Source of the DNA: Taudactylus pleione
Lineage: Eukaryota > Chordata > Amphibia > Anura > Myobatrachidae
Length of the DNA: 64,000 nt
Direction: 5' to 3'
NCBI GenBank assembly: GCA_031769625.1
Contig: JAUIMM010000002.1
Span: 434,001-498,000 of the forward strand
In this document: in pieces, positions 1-10,148 of the stretch
Layout of the letters: each line of letters opens with the position of its first letter
Position numbering within the stretch: the first letter of the stretch is position 1
The notes under the pieces: generated by a model
The model's input: only the letters and a program-made list of their open reading frames with translations
Told to the model about the DNA's origin: nothing
The model's database searches: none
Position numbers and translations under genes: made by a program

Positions 1-698
1 ATGAATATTTCAACATGTGAAGTACATGTGGACATCTTAAAAACAGACAAAAATATTTGGTTCCAAACATATTTGTAGGTTATGTTCCCATTGTAAATTA
101 AATTTTGTTTTATCTGGTAAATCCACTGGGAGGAGTAAGGAATACCAGTAAGAAATACCTCTCTTTCGAGAGGGTAAGGAGATACCAGATAAAATACATG
201 TAGGAATTTTAAATTTTTTTATTGTCACCCGTCCCTGCAACTCGCAGGCTATTAAATAAGAGCCTAAGAGGCCTATTTATCAAGCATTTTTTCATAAAAT
301 ATATATATTGTTGCTATGTACTATTAGCCTAATGCAGGAGATTTCACAGAAATCTCCGGCAGATCGCTAATTAGCACTGCAGATTGTAGTTCCCATTAAA
401 ATGAATGGGTAATACAGTCTGACCCCCATTGGCCCAGTTAGTTTGTGCCATCGTCAGGGATCTTATGAGCCTCTGCCTGGGTCCGGAATCTGGCACTGTG
501 CGTACGCGCAGTGTCAGATTCCTACGGAGGAGTCTTTTGAAAAAGTAAAATATCCCCGAGATGTAACTCGCAGGGACAGCGGTACTCACAAATTTTGCAC
601 GTAGCCAAAATACTTTACTAAAAACGAAAAAGTCTGTGAAGATAGGGACTGAGAATAATTGCAGCACAGCCGCGATTATTAGTACATAGGCTCCTAAG
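1..698. other. Intronic DNA of SLC6A8, no gene
   Basis: I see no exon, RNA gene or complete transposon. A MITE-like terminus (GAGGCCTATTTATCAAGC) near 269-286 and a region of mixed composition are all that stand out. ORFs are short and domain-free. Confidence 0.5.
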
Positions 699-1055
699 CA
701 TAGATACTGACATTCTGGCTGCCCCTTCCGGGAGGGGGCAGCCAGATAGGCAAAATCAGGGGGCATGTGGGTGGAATGGGGGCGTGGCCGTGCGAGCGCG
801 TTTTTGACCTCGCCCCCGCTACACAATGTCGAGATTTTTGACATTGTGCAGCAGGGGGCTGGAAAAAATGATGCAATTCAACGTGAATCGCGTCACTGAC
901 CCCCCCGCTGCGGGGGATTCTCATACAATCGCAGGGGTGGTGGGGACAGGTGGGTTCGGCGGCTGCCGGGAGGCTTGCCTGCCTTTCCGGGGGGCCGGGA
1001 GTGGCACCCGATTTTCGGGAGGCTCCCGGCCAAATTGGGAGGGGGGCCAAGTATG
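699..1055. mobile_element. hAT-like MITE, CATACTTGCC family, copy 1
   Basis: This 357-bp non-autonomous element is flanked by perfect 8-bp duplications CTCCTAAG (691-698 and 1056-1063), the target-site length of hAT transposons. Its ends are imperfect inverted repeats (CATAGATACTGAC against CATACTTGGCC reversed). The GC-rich interior carries a GCAGCCAG hairpin and a CGTGAATCGCGTCA motif shared with the copies at 18704, 22510 and 34467. It has no coding capacity, so overlapping ORFs are shadows. Confidence 0.82.
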
Positions 1056-1116
1056 CTCCTAAGTCTTTGTTATTAAAGAAGCATCCAATGTAAGGTTCAT
1101 AAAAAAGTCATTTATT

Positions 1117-1150
<34 letters not shown>
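1117..1150. repeat. (TA)n microsatellite
   Basis: About 16 uninterrupted TA units follow a short T-rich segment inside an SLC6A8 intron. Confidence 0.95.
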
Positions 1151-1152
<2 letters not shown>

Positions 1153-1288
1153 TGCTGGGAGCATGTCTAACCTCTGTGAGCCAGGAACATGTTTGACTGC
1201 GGCAAAGCTGCACTTTAACTAGCGACAATGGAGAGCAGAGAACCACGTAACTTATTGTCCTCCTTGTTCACACTTTAACACGTGCTTA

Positions 1289-1463
1289 GGGGTAAATTTA
1301 CTAAGATGGGAGTTCTATTAAGAAGTGATGTTGCCCATAGCAACCAATCAGATTCCAGGTATTATCTTCTAGAAGGTGCTAGATAAATGAGAAGTAAAAT
1401 CTGATTGGTTGCTATGGGCAACATCACTTCTTAATAGACCTCCCATCTTAATGAATTTACCCC
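1289..1463. mobile_element. Palindromic MITE (GGGGTAAATTTACTAAG ends)
   Basis: The two halves are near-perfect reverse complements around a TCTAGAAGG centre. GATGTTGCCCATAGCAACCA on the left is mirrored by TGGTTGCTATGGGCAACATC on the right. The flanks resemble TTAG/TTAA. It is related to the split element at 58497-60655. Confidence 0.85.
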
Positions 1464-1926
1464 TTAATGTCAGGGGACTGAAAACGGAGCAGGTTCCCAA
1501 GAAACCGAGTTTATTATGGGAAACAAGACTCTCTGTGGCTGCTCTGTTTTGTCAGCGGTTTGATTGTGGCTAGTGCACTGCAGCCAAATACTTTTACTGT
1601 GCTGATACGTGAATACAGCATACAGTGGTATACTGCAGATCTCTCCAATGATATACTGTACATAACCCTGGTGCTTCTGGGACATGAACTTTTTATGACT
1701 CGAGTAATAAAGAGTAACAATCATTGTGGAGTGTATTGTTTAAAAGTCATATACAGCAGGATGCTTATCTGATCATGGCTTTTCTTGTAAATTGCATTTC
1801 ACAACTGTTTCATTTTAGTTATTTCAGCAAATATAAAACAAAAGTCAAAGAAGGAAGTCATTGTAGGGATAATTACTGTGACCATTCACTACACATAATA
1901 TCTCACGTATGCTGTTCTCTCCTCAG

Positions 1927-2029
1927 GGTGGGATGTATGTTTTCCAGCTGTTTGACTATTACTCTGCCAGTGGAATGACTCTCCTGTGGCAGACATTTTG
2001 GCAGTGTGTGGTCATAGCCTGGGTGTATG
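1927..2029 (+). CDS. slc6a8: SLC6A8 creatine transporter, antepenultimate-but-one coding exon (TM10)
   Basis: The exon translates in one frame to a peptide starting [16 protein letters not shown] and ending AWVYG, the TM10 segment of SLC6 Na+/Cl- coupled transporters. The variant (YYSASG, then LLWQ) is closest to the creatine transporter as I remember it, rather than to the GABA or taurine transporters. It is flanked by a pyrimidine-rich acceptor ending CCTCAG and a strong donor GTAAGT, and ends in phase 1 (TAT G). The 103-bp length fits the conserved SLC6 exon pattern. SLC6A8 is a 12-TM plasma-membrane protein that imports creatine with Na+ and Cl-. Only the last four coding exons lie here; the 5' part of the gene is left of the window. 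High confidence on family, good on paralogue because all four exons agree. Confidence 0.93.
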
Positions 2030-2443
2030 GTAAGTCAGTGCTCATCACGCCAAGAGTTTTAATCAGATATTTCTTGAGGTCATAAGTTAACTTAGAGCAA
2101 AGAAAATCCTTCCTCTTGTCCTTCAGTCACCTCACTCTTCTCTCCACTGTCATGTGTGCAGGAGGAAGAGCAGTGACACACTAAGCACCTGCACTTCCTC
2201 TTACAGTCATTGCATTATCTATATGGGACAGTACGTGTTGAGGTGCCAGGGAGGGAGCAAAAACATCCTCTTGTACATCCTTTGACAGTCACATGCTCCT
2301 AATGTAATGCTGGGAGGGAACACACAGCTGACCGCTGTCATGCTACATTCCCTGCTGCAATTATTCAGGGACGTGGACCTGGGCAGCAGAGGAAGGGAAG
2401 TAAGGCCAGACTAGGGGACTTGGTGGGGATGTGAGAACTATGG

Positions 2444-2588
2444 GCCTCATTTATTAACGAGTTTTATCATTACCAACGAGTGATAAAACTATGATAATGG
2501 TGCTCCAGCCAATCAGCTCCCAACTGTTATCTGTTTGAAAAATGACAGTTAGAAGCTGATTGGCTGGAGCACCATTCTGTCATACCTA
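2444..2588. mobile_element. Palindromic MITE, degenerate
   Basis: The halves meet around TGTTTGAAAAATGACAG. AATGGTGCTCCAGCCAATCA is mirrored by TGATTGGCTGGAGCACCATT. The left terminus GGCCTCATTTATTAACGAG remains; the right terminus has decayed. Confidence 0.75.
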
Positions 2589-2781
2589 GCGCCTAATGGG
2601 AAGACTAGTCCTAAAGGTACCCCGTATGTTAGGGGCCCTTTGCCTGAATGTAAACATGTACCTCTATTATTCCATCACAATGTTTACAAATCCGACATAC
2701 CGCCTTGCCCCACGGATGCTTATTTTAAGCGTGCACATGCCAATTGTGGTTGGTACAAGTTTGAAAAGTGAAGCTGACATA

Positions 2782-2958
2782 GGGGTCTAGTTACTAAGCA
2801 GTGTTAGGAGACAGAGTGAAAAGTGATAAGGTGCCAGCCAATCCGCTCCCAACTGTCATCTCACAGGCTGTGTTTGAAAAATGATAGTTAGGAGCTGATT
2901 GGCTGGCACCTTATCACTTTCCACTCTGTCTCCTAACACTGCTTAGTAAATAGACCCC
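2782..2958. mobile_element. Palindromic MITE (GGGGTCTAGTTACTAAGC ends)
   Basis: This 177-bp hairpin element has arms GGGGTCTAGTTACTAAGCAG and CTGCTTAGTAAATAGACCCC, with an inner arm GATAAGGTGCCAGCCAATC. It is the same family as the one at 50827-50996. Confidence 0.88.
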
Positions 2959-3416
2959 ATAATTTCTTCCTATAATCCACAATCCAAAACCCCTTGCGCA
3001 CATGAAAAATGTGGACGCAGCCTATAGAGATCTGATTGTGGATACGCCTTCAGATCTAGGTCTGTCAGGACGTGGGTCTTACTGTTTTGGAGTGTGACAA
3101 TCCCATAATTAACAGTAAACTTGCAACACTGTTTCCAAGATAAAGTCACGTCTCCTCGCCGCATTGTCATTGAGTTCTGTGGTGATTAGTCTCTCCGTTT
3201 GTTCACAGATGGTTCTTCACTCAAAGATATAAATTAGATTTGTAGCTATTTATTTGACATGACATGAAATCGCAGGTGAAATGTTGCATAATTGCCTTAC
3301 ATCTTATCTAGATTAAGCTCTTCATATGGATGAGAAGAGACCTCTACAGACAGAAATTGGTATCGCACCCCACTGCATTAACTGTTTATTCAAGGGTTTC
3401 CTCTGACCTTTTACCA

Positions 3417-3568
3417 TAAAGGGGTAGCTCATGTACAAAGTGGAGAGAGATAAAATAGCAACCAATCAGATCCTAACTGCCATTTTTCAAACACAGCCTG
3501 TAAAATTATAGGAGCTGACTGATTGGTACTTTATCTCTTTCCAAGGCTTAGTACATCTCCCCCAAAGT
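3417..3568. mobile_element. Palindromic MITE, decayed
   Basis: Two inverted halves are centred on a CAAACACAGCCTGTAAAATTATAGG loop region. GATAAAATAGCAACCAATCA is mirrored by TGATTGGTACTTTATCTC. The ends resemble GGGG(T/G)A and TCTCCCCC. Confidence 0.65.
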
Positions 3569-4607
3569 ATCTTGTAGTGTGTCCGAAAAAAAACAACTTA
3601 CCAATGACCCCTAAACTATGTGCATTTCTACCAATTACCATCTATATTATGTGTGAATGTGTAGAAAGTACCCTGCAATGCAGGGTTATACAACCTATGA
3701 CTTTCAAGCTGCTGTGGAACTAAAAGTACCAGCTTGTCCTCTTATATTGAGTGGGCAGAACATGCTGGGACTTTTAGTTCACAAGATCTCTAAGGTGTGC
3801 AATTTCCTGATTTCAGTACATGTTTAATAAATACCCACTCTGATTTATATTGCATATACTTTAATTATCACTGATACAATACAGTGATTTTAAGTTCAGT
3901 GCAACACAATGAAGAACCACTTAAATGTTTTTTTTCTAAACTTGACCATATCTTTTACCATATCCCACCGTTGTCCACTGTCCTCTCTCACTCGGTTAAA
4001 ATACAAGAATCATTTTGAACAGATTCACCACGACGCACCTGTCTTTTTGTAATTTAGAGCTATGATATGTAGCAATGAAAGCTCCTGATATCCCGCAAAC
4101 CCTTCAGAGGCAGATGCAGGCAGTGGAGCTTGAAAGGCTGCTGGCTGTAATCCAGAGCATGCGCTCTTACACCCAGCCTTAATATAGCCTTGTCCTTGGG
4201 ATTTGCTGAGCAGCCGATATGCCGCAGAGCATCTCCCTGACTGCTTCTGCAATGGGAGCTCGGTCACACTTGGTGCACCAGATCTGCTGTACAGAGAAAG
4301 CGCTCACCTATATAATGCGTATGCTGGCAGTTTTATACTTTACTTCCAAAGCTTACTGCACAATGTACAACTGCTGTCCTGTAACCTTTCATTAATAACA
4401 TTAACACTGGCAGTTACTTGTGGAGGAGAGATGTACAGATATGTGAGAGCGGTAATGGGATCAAAAGGTCTTTTATATAGATTACTCACTACTAATAATT
4501 CTCACATGGTGACTGGATCAATATATTAAAAGTAACATTATATATAATCTACTATTAACACACACAAAAAAAAAAATAGATAGATATATAATCCCATAAT
4601 ATAACAG
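3569..4607. other. SLC6A8 intron, no gene
   Basis: No exon, RNA gene or intact transposon is recognised. Two opposite-strand ORFs at 4025-4529 overlap each other, lack domains and are treated as chance. Confidence 0.5.
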
Positions 4608-4630
4608 ATCTTGGGGGAGATGTCCTAAGC

Positions 4631-4786
4631 CAGTGTTGGCTAACCTTGACACTTCAGCTGTTGTGGAACTATATATCCCAGCATGCCCTGCCACAGTTTT
4701 AGCATGCCCTAATAGCAAAACTGTAGCAGTGCATGCTTGGTTATGTAGTTCCATAACAGCTGGAGTGTCAAGGTTAGCCAACACTG
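4631..4786. mobile_element. hAT-like MITE, CAGTGTTGGCTAACC family
   Basis: A 156-bp element with inverted ends CAGTGTTGGCTAACCTTGAC and GTCAAGGTTAGCCAACACTG lies between perfect 8-bp duplications TCCTAAGC (4623-4630 and 4787-4794). It interrupts an older palindromic MITE, whose remaining halves are about 4608-4630 and 4795-4857. Confidence 0.9.
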
Positions 4787-4856
4787 TCCTAAGCCTTGGA
4801 TAGTGATAAAGTGGAGAGAAATAAAGTACAAACCAATCAGCTCCTAACTGCCATGC

Positions 4857-4993
4857 CATATCATCCCTTTAATTCGGGACATATGTGAATTACACAGTGG
4901 CTGATTAAAACCAGGTGAAATGGAGACTTGAAGTCAGCCAGCCACAGAGTCTGTGTAATTCATACCTGTCCCGAATTAAAGGGATGATATAAC
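4857..4993. mobile_element. MITE with long terminal inverted repeat
   Basis: The ends ATATCATCCCTTTAATTCGG and its reverse complement pair perfectly for more than 20 bp. A second inner pair, GAATTACACAG and CTGTGTAATTC, lies inside. The interior is under 100 bp and non-coding. Confidence 0.85.
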
Positions 4994-5189
4994 AAGCCTA
5001 TCTATAAATACCTCACAAATGATATATGCTGCAGAGAGATAAGGCTGTTGGCACTGTGCGCTCACTACACAAATAGTTGGACATAGAATAAGACAATGCA
5101 TAGACTGAGTCACAACCTTCACACCACAGCCGTTTCTTCAGGCGACATTGACAAAAACAAATGCTGGGAAGATGGAAAGTAAGAACTAA

Positions 5190-5729
5190 GGCCCTCATTC
5201 AGAGCCGTACGCTCTGAGCAGAGCGCACGCTCTGAATGAGGGCCGCCCTCCATAAAAATGGAGCGTCCTCCTGGACGCTCGTATAGCTGTGGGTCACCAC
5301 CCACAGCCTATACGAGCGTGCAGTTTGATGGTCGTGACCATCGCGACCATCGAAACTGCGAGCCGGAGCCTGCGGTTGAGGTTTTCAACCGCAAGCCCCG
5401 GAGTGATTTTGGCTCTATCAGAGCCAAAATCACTCCCACTGACATCACTAGTGATGTCAGTGGGCCGGCTTCTGACGGGAGGCGTTCCCGTGGGAACGCC
5501 CCCGTCAGGGAGGCACGCCCCCGGCACGCCCACCAAAGGGGGCATCCTGTCAATCAAAATCGACAGCACGCCCTCTTTGATCAGACACAACGAGCGAAGG
5601 ACTTTCCTTCGCTCGTCGCGTCTGGCGCATGCGCACAACGGAGCTCCCTCCGTCGTGCGCATGCTCAGTGCAGAACATCGACCCACTTGCGAGCGGACAG
5701 CCGCTCGCGAGTGGGTCTGAATCAGGGCC
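5190..5729. mobile_element. PIF/Harbinger-like MITE made of serial hairpins
   Basis: The ends GGCCCTCATTCAGA and TCTGAATCAGGGCC are inverted repeats bounded by the 3-bp duplication TAA (5187-5189, 5730-5732), as in PIF/Harbinger elements. The interior is a train of about ten adjacent short inverted repeats. These include a 30-bp loopless palindrome centred on CACTAGTG (about 5435-5464), a GTGATTTTGGCTCT stem just before it, GGCGTTCCCGTGGGAACGCC, GAGCGAAGGA with its mirror, and GCGAGCGG with its mirror. ORFs on both strands here (for example 5258-5749) are by-products of the symmetry. Confidence 0.8.
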
Positions 5730-5791
5730 TAAGAATGCTAAGAGAATAGCAGATGATCTACCATTGCTGACCTCTCGTCTCATCTCTCCAG

Positions 5792-5892
5792 GTGCTGACA
5801 GATTCATGGATGATATCGCTCGTATGATTGGTTACCGTCCTTTCCCTTGGATGAAGTGGTGCTGGTCTGTGATTACTCCTTTCGTCTGCATG
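5792..5892 (+). CDS. slc6a8: SLC6A8 exon: intracellular loop 5 and first half of TM11
   Basis: This 101-bp exon follows CATCTCTCCAG and precedes GTAAGACT. Read in phase with the exon ending at 2029, it gives [17 protein letters not shown] then [19 protein letters not shown] is a hallmark of the SLC6 loop before TM11, and RFMDDIA..MIGYRP..WMKWCW is specific to the creatine transporter in my recollection. The exon ends in phase 0. The intron before it is 3,762 bp and is filled with MITEs. The whole human gene is only about 8-9 kb, so this intron has expanded greatly. Confidence 0.93.
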
Positions 5893-5953
5893 GTAAGACT
5901 CAGTCTTCCTTTATAATGACTAGTGTGGCCACGGCACAAAGTTTGCTCACCCA

Positions 5954-6869
5954 GGGGTCTATTCATCAAGAGTGACGATGTTGCCCAGAATATTATCGGG
6001 CAACATCGTCACGCGTTTTTATCAATTATGATTATTGATGACTGCTATTCAGCAATATTTTGTGCAGGGACAGAATAGCAGTCATCAATGGTCTGTAACA
6101 CGCTGTCTGTAACAGGGTCTGTAACACGCTGTCCCTGCGATGTCACAGAAGGCATTGTTGATTCCGAAAATAATCCCTTCTGTATGTTCTTCTGCACATG
6201 CTCAGTCATACGCTCGGGAACAGTCTCTGTCCCTGCATGCGGTGGCCGCCAGTGGGGTAAGTAGATCTCCAGCCTGTCCAAATTGATTGACATGTGTATA
6301 CAGGCTTTATATTAGTCTGTATACATGTATATTTATATGCTTTTATATTTAACATTTATATATAAATGTTAAATATAATCACAGGTAAATATAAATGTAT
6401 ACAGGCTAGTATAAAGCCTTTATTAACATGTCAATCAATTTAGGCAGGTTTAACATGATCTAGTTGGACTTACCTGTCGGCGGTCACCGGAAAGCAGGCA
6501 CGGAGACTGGGCGGATTTACAAGATGCTGCAGGGACTTATGGGAAAATTTCCCTCTGTCCCTGCAGTTTTCAGGATATTTAAGTATTTTCTTCATATAAC
6601 ACCATTCTGAGATGGCGTTATATAAAGTAATGATTTTTCGAGTGATTTAACACTTTTTGCTTAGCTGAATAGCAAAAGGCGTTAAAGCAATGTAGGGATC
6701 AATGGCCAATCCATACAGTGCGGTACTCTGCGAGCAGGGAATTAATGGAGAAGATAATTGCTTTATCTTCTCCATTATCCCATTGCTGAATAGGGGATTT
6801 ACATAAAAAATACGGAAATCATAGTTTCCGCATTTTTTATGTAAAATAAATCATTGCTGAATAGACCCC
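5954..6869. mobile_element. Long MITE with GGGGTCTATTCA ends
   Basis: GGGGTCTATTCATCAA at the left is mirrored by TGCTGAATAGACCCC at the right, 916 bp apart. Several hairpins lie inside, such as CGATGTTGCCC..GGGCAACATCG near 5986 and TATATTTAACATTTATATAT with its mirror near 6340-6380. No target duplication is visible and no transposase is encoded. It lies in the intron after the GYRP exon of SLC6A8. Confidence 0.65.
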
Positions 6870-7842
6870 GTAGTGCAAAAATAGGGTATATGCATGGGAG
6901 ATCCGTACACTCTATCTGATATAATAGATATCACATGATCTCTTCCCCTACCACTGGCGATCCTGTCACCTCCGTTAGATTATTACAGCAAAGCTCAGAG
7001 CTTCTGTTGGATAGTAAATGCAGTGCTACCCTCAGTAACTTTACATTGGCTGATCCAATAAGATTATTAACCTTATTCCAAAACCATATGTCACCAAGGC
7101 TGTTGTATTTTGCCTTTGTCTCTTCCTGAAGCATGCTACTGTGTCCCTCTTGTCTAATGGTAACCGAGTATTGTACTGATATTATTGGGGTAAATGCAGA
7201 CAATGTAAAAGTCTTTAGTTTCTCTTGGCTCTAGATATGCCTGTACGATATTACTGATGTATTCCCCTGACAGCTGCTTCACTGAGCGCCTGTGTCTCAG
7301 CTAACAGCTGCCCGCGTGGACATCCGGACTAATCTCCGTCATGGCCACCATGATTTACAGCATAGTAATGTACAGTAAGATCTAAGTTACATGAAGCTCT
7401 AGAACTTAGTCATATTCATGTAATACATATTTTTCTTCTGTCAGAGGCTTCCAGTGGCTTCAGCTGGCAGAGATGCCAGCCCATTTAGTTATAGTAAACC
7501 AGTTTACTCTGACATCGTAGTAAGTCCGGCCAAGCATACAGCTATCATGTTTCATCAGTAAATATGATCCACTCATACTGAAATTTATGGAATAGGATGG
7601 ACATTCCACCGAGCCGGTGAGACACATCGGCAAATGGATTGTGTCAGCCGACCGGACAAGAAAGTTTCCTTCAGTCATACTGAATCTGGTCCTATCAACA
7701 CAAATTTGTTATATTTTTGGCCACATATGTGGCTAGCTATTAGGCGATTGTGCCAAATGAAAATAGATTATGTCACTGTGTGTCTTTATGAACTCAGAGC
7801 TCATCTAGATGGTCTCTCACTATGTAAACTGCATGCCGAGAA
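6870..7842. other. SLC6A8 intron, no gene
   Basis: I see no exon with both splice sites, no RNA gene and no transposon ends. Short ORFs on both strands carry no domain signal. Confidence 0.5.
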
Positions 7843-7934
7843 GGGGTATACTTACTAAAAGTTGATTTTTTTAACTTGAATTTTTTTTATTAAACCTATT
7901 GAAGTTACAATCAGATCCATCAACCAGAAATATA

Positions 7935-9584
7935 CAGTCAGGTGCATAAATATTGGGACACTGACAGAATTTTCATATTTTGGCCTCTATTCACCACCAC
8001 AATGGCTTTGAAATGAAACAAACAAGATGTGCTTTAACTGCAGACTTTCAGATTTAATTTGAGGGTAATTACATCCAAATCAGGTGCACGGTGTAGGAAT
8101 TACAACGGTTTCTATATGTGCCTCCCACTTTTTAAGGGGCCAAAAGTAATGGGACTATCAACTCAAAAGCTATTTCATGGACAGGTGTGGGCTATTCCCT
8201 CGTTAGTTCATTATCAATTAAGCAGGTAAAAGGTCTGGAGTTGATTCTAGGTGTGACATTTGCATTTGGAATAAGTTGCTGTCGACTCTCAATATGAGAT
8301 CCAAAGAGCTGTCACTATCAGTGAAGCAAGCCATCATTAGGCTGAAAAATCCAAACAAACCCATCAGAGAGATGGCAAAAACATTAGGTGTGGCCAAATC
8401 AACTGTTTGGAACATTCTTAAAAAGAAAGAACGCACCGGAGAGCTCAGCAACACCAAAAGACCCGGAAGACCACGGAAAACAACTGTGGTGGATGACAGA
8501 AGAATTCTTTCCCTGGTGAAGAAAAACCCCTTCAACAGTTGGCCAAATCAAGAACACTCTCCAGGAGGTAGGTGTATATGTGTCAAACTCAACAATCAAG
8601 AGAAGACTTCACAAGAGTGAATATAGAGGGTTCACCACAAGATGTAAACCATTGGTGAGCCACAAAAACAGGAAGACCAGATTAGAGTTTGCCAAACAAC
8701 ATCTAAAAAAGCCATTACAGTTCTGGAACAACATCCTATGGACAGATGAGACAAAGATCAACTTGTACCAGAGTGATGGGAAGAGAAGAGAAGAGTATGG
8801 AGAAGGAAAGGAACTGCTCATGATCCAAAACATACCACCTCATCAGTGAAGCATGGTGGTGGTAGTGTCATGGCGTGGGCATGCATGGCTGCCAATGGAA
8901 CTGGTTCCCTTGTATTTATTGTTGATGTGACTGCTGACAATAGCAGCAGAATGAATTCTGAAGTGTTTCGAGCAATATTATATACTAATTTTCAGTCAAA
9001 TACTTCAGAACTCATTGGACGGCGCTTCACAGTGCAGATGGACAATGACCCGAAGCATACTGCAAAAGCAACCAAAGAGTTTTTTAAGGCTAAAAAGTGG
9101 AATGTTATGCAATGGCCAAGTCAATCCCCTGACCTGACTCCGACTGAGCATGCATTTCACTTGATGAAGACAAAACTGAAGGGAAAATGCCCCAAGAACA
9201 AGCAGGAACTGAAGACATTTGCAGTAGAGGCCTGGCAGAGCATCACCAGGGATGAAACCCAGCGTCTGGTGATGTCTATGCGTTCCAGACTTCAGGTTGT
9301 AATTGCCTGCAAAGGATTTGCAACAAAGTATTAAAAAGTGAAAGTTAGATTTAGGATTGTTTAGTTTGTCCCATTACTTTTGGCCCCTTAAAAAGTGGGA
9401 GGCACATATAGAAACTGTTGTAATTCCTACACCGTTCACCTGATTTGGATGTAATTACCCTCAAATTAAATCTGAAAGTCTGCAGTTAAAGCACATCTTG
9501 TTTGTTTCATTTCAAAGCCATTGTGGTGGTAAATAGAGGCCAAAATATGAAAATGCTGTCAATGTCCCAATATTTATGCATATA
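7935..9584 (+). mobile_element. Tc1-like DNA transposon, family A copy 1
   Basis: The left end starts after TA at 7933-7934 with CAGTCAGGTGCATAAATATT. The right end mirrors it up to TATTTATGCA, and then its last bases have mutated. The inverted repeats are unusually long (about 220 bp, including the block CTTTTTAAGGGGCCAAAAG), as in Tc1 elements with direct repeats inside the TIR. The element lies within the 3' part of the LINE at 7870-13485, so it is younger than that LINE. Confidence 0.92.
8293..9334 (+). pseudogene. Tc1-like transposase, frameshifted (family A copy 1)
   Basis: The reading starts MRSKELSLSVKQAIIRL (paired-like helix-turn-helix) and contains the AT-hook-like KRPGRPRK. It then runs through the catalytic DDE domain: first D in WTDETKINLYQSDG, second D in VQMDNDPKHTAKA, and E in LTPTEHAFHLMK. 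Compared with copies 2 and 3 there is a 2-bp deletion near 8533 and a short insertion near 8785, so three frames are needed. The C-terminal part (8846-9334) is intact. It cannot make active transposase. Confidence 0.9.
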
Positions 9585-10148
9585 AATATAAAACACAAAT
9601 TAAAATAATAATAAACAACAAATGACAATCTACATATCAATTACAACGACAATACAGTATATAAAAAAATTATAACAAATAAAAGAAAATTACAAAGGGG
9701 AGGAAAAGGGGTCAGGGGTACAATCCTGAATCCTTTCATAATAAATACAAAATCCCATATATTTCTGTAAACAAAATCTAAATCAAAAACCTCGGTCATT
9801 ATAAAATTGCCATTCCTAACACTGACTTCGAAACTACTTACAGGTAGAATAGTATTTAAACCACAAACGCCACTTGGTTAATGGGGAGGTAACAGATTTG
9901 GAGTATTTTAAACCAATGGTCTCCATGTCATAACTCCTTTGAACATATCCTACAATCTTTGAAAAACTCTAATAGTGGTAACTTAATACCAATTACTGTA
10001 TCTATAAGATCGAATACTTCGGACCAGAGCTTTTCAATTTTTGGGCAATACCAGAAAATATGAAGGAGAATGCCTACCTCTCCACATTGTCTCCATCAAA
10101 GTTGAGAATATTTACACAAACATTCATGAGTAAGATAAATCCTCTGTA

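Noticed and set aside
5258..5749. 163-aa and overlapping ORFs on both strands
   Set aside because: They lie wholly inside a hairpin-rich MITE. Both strands are open because the sequence is palindromic.
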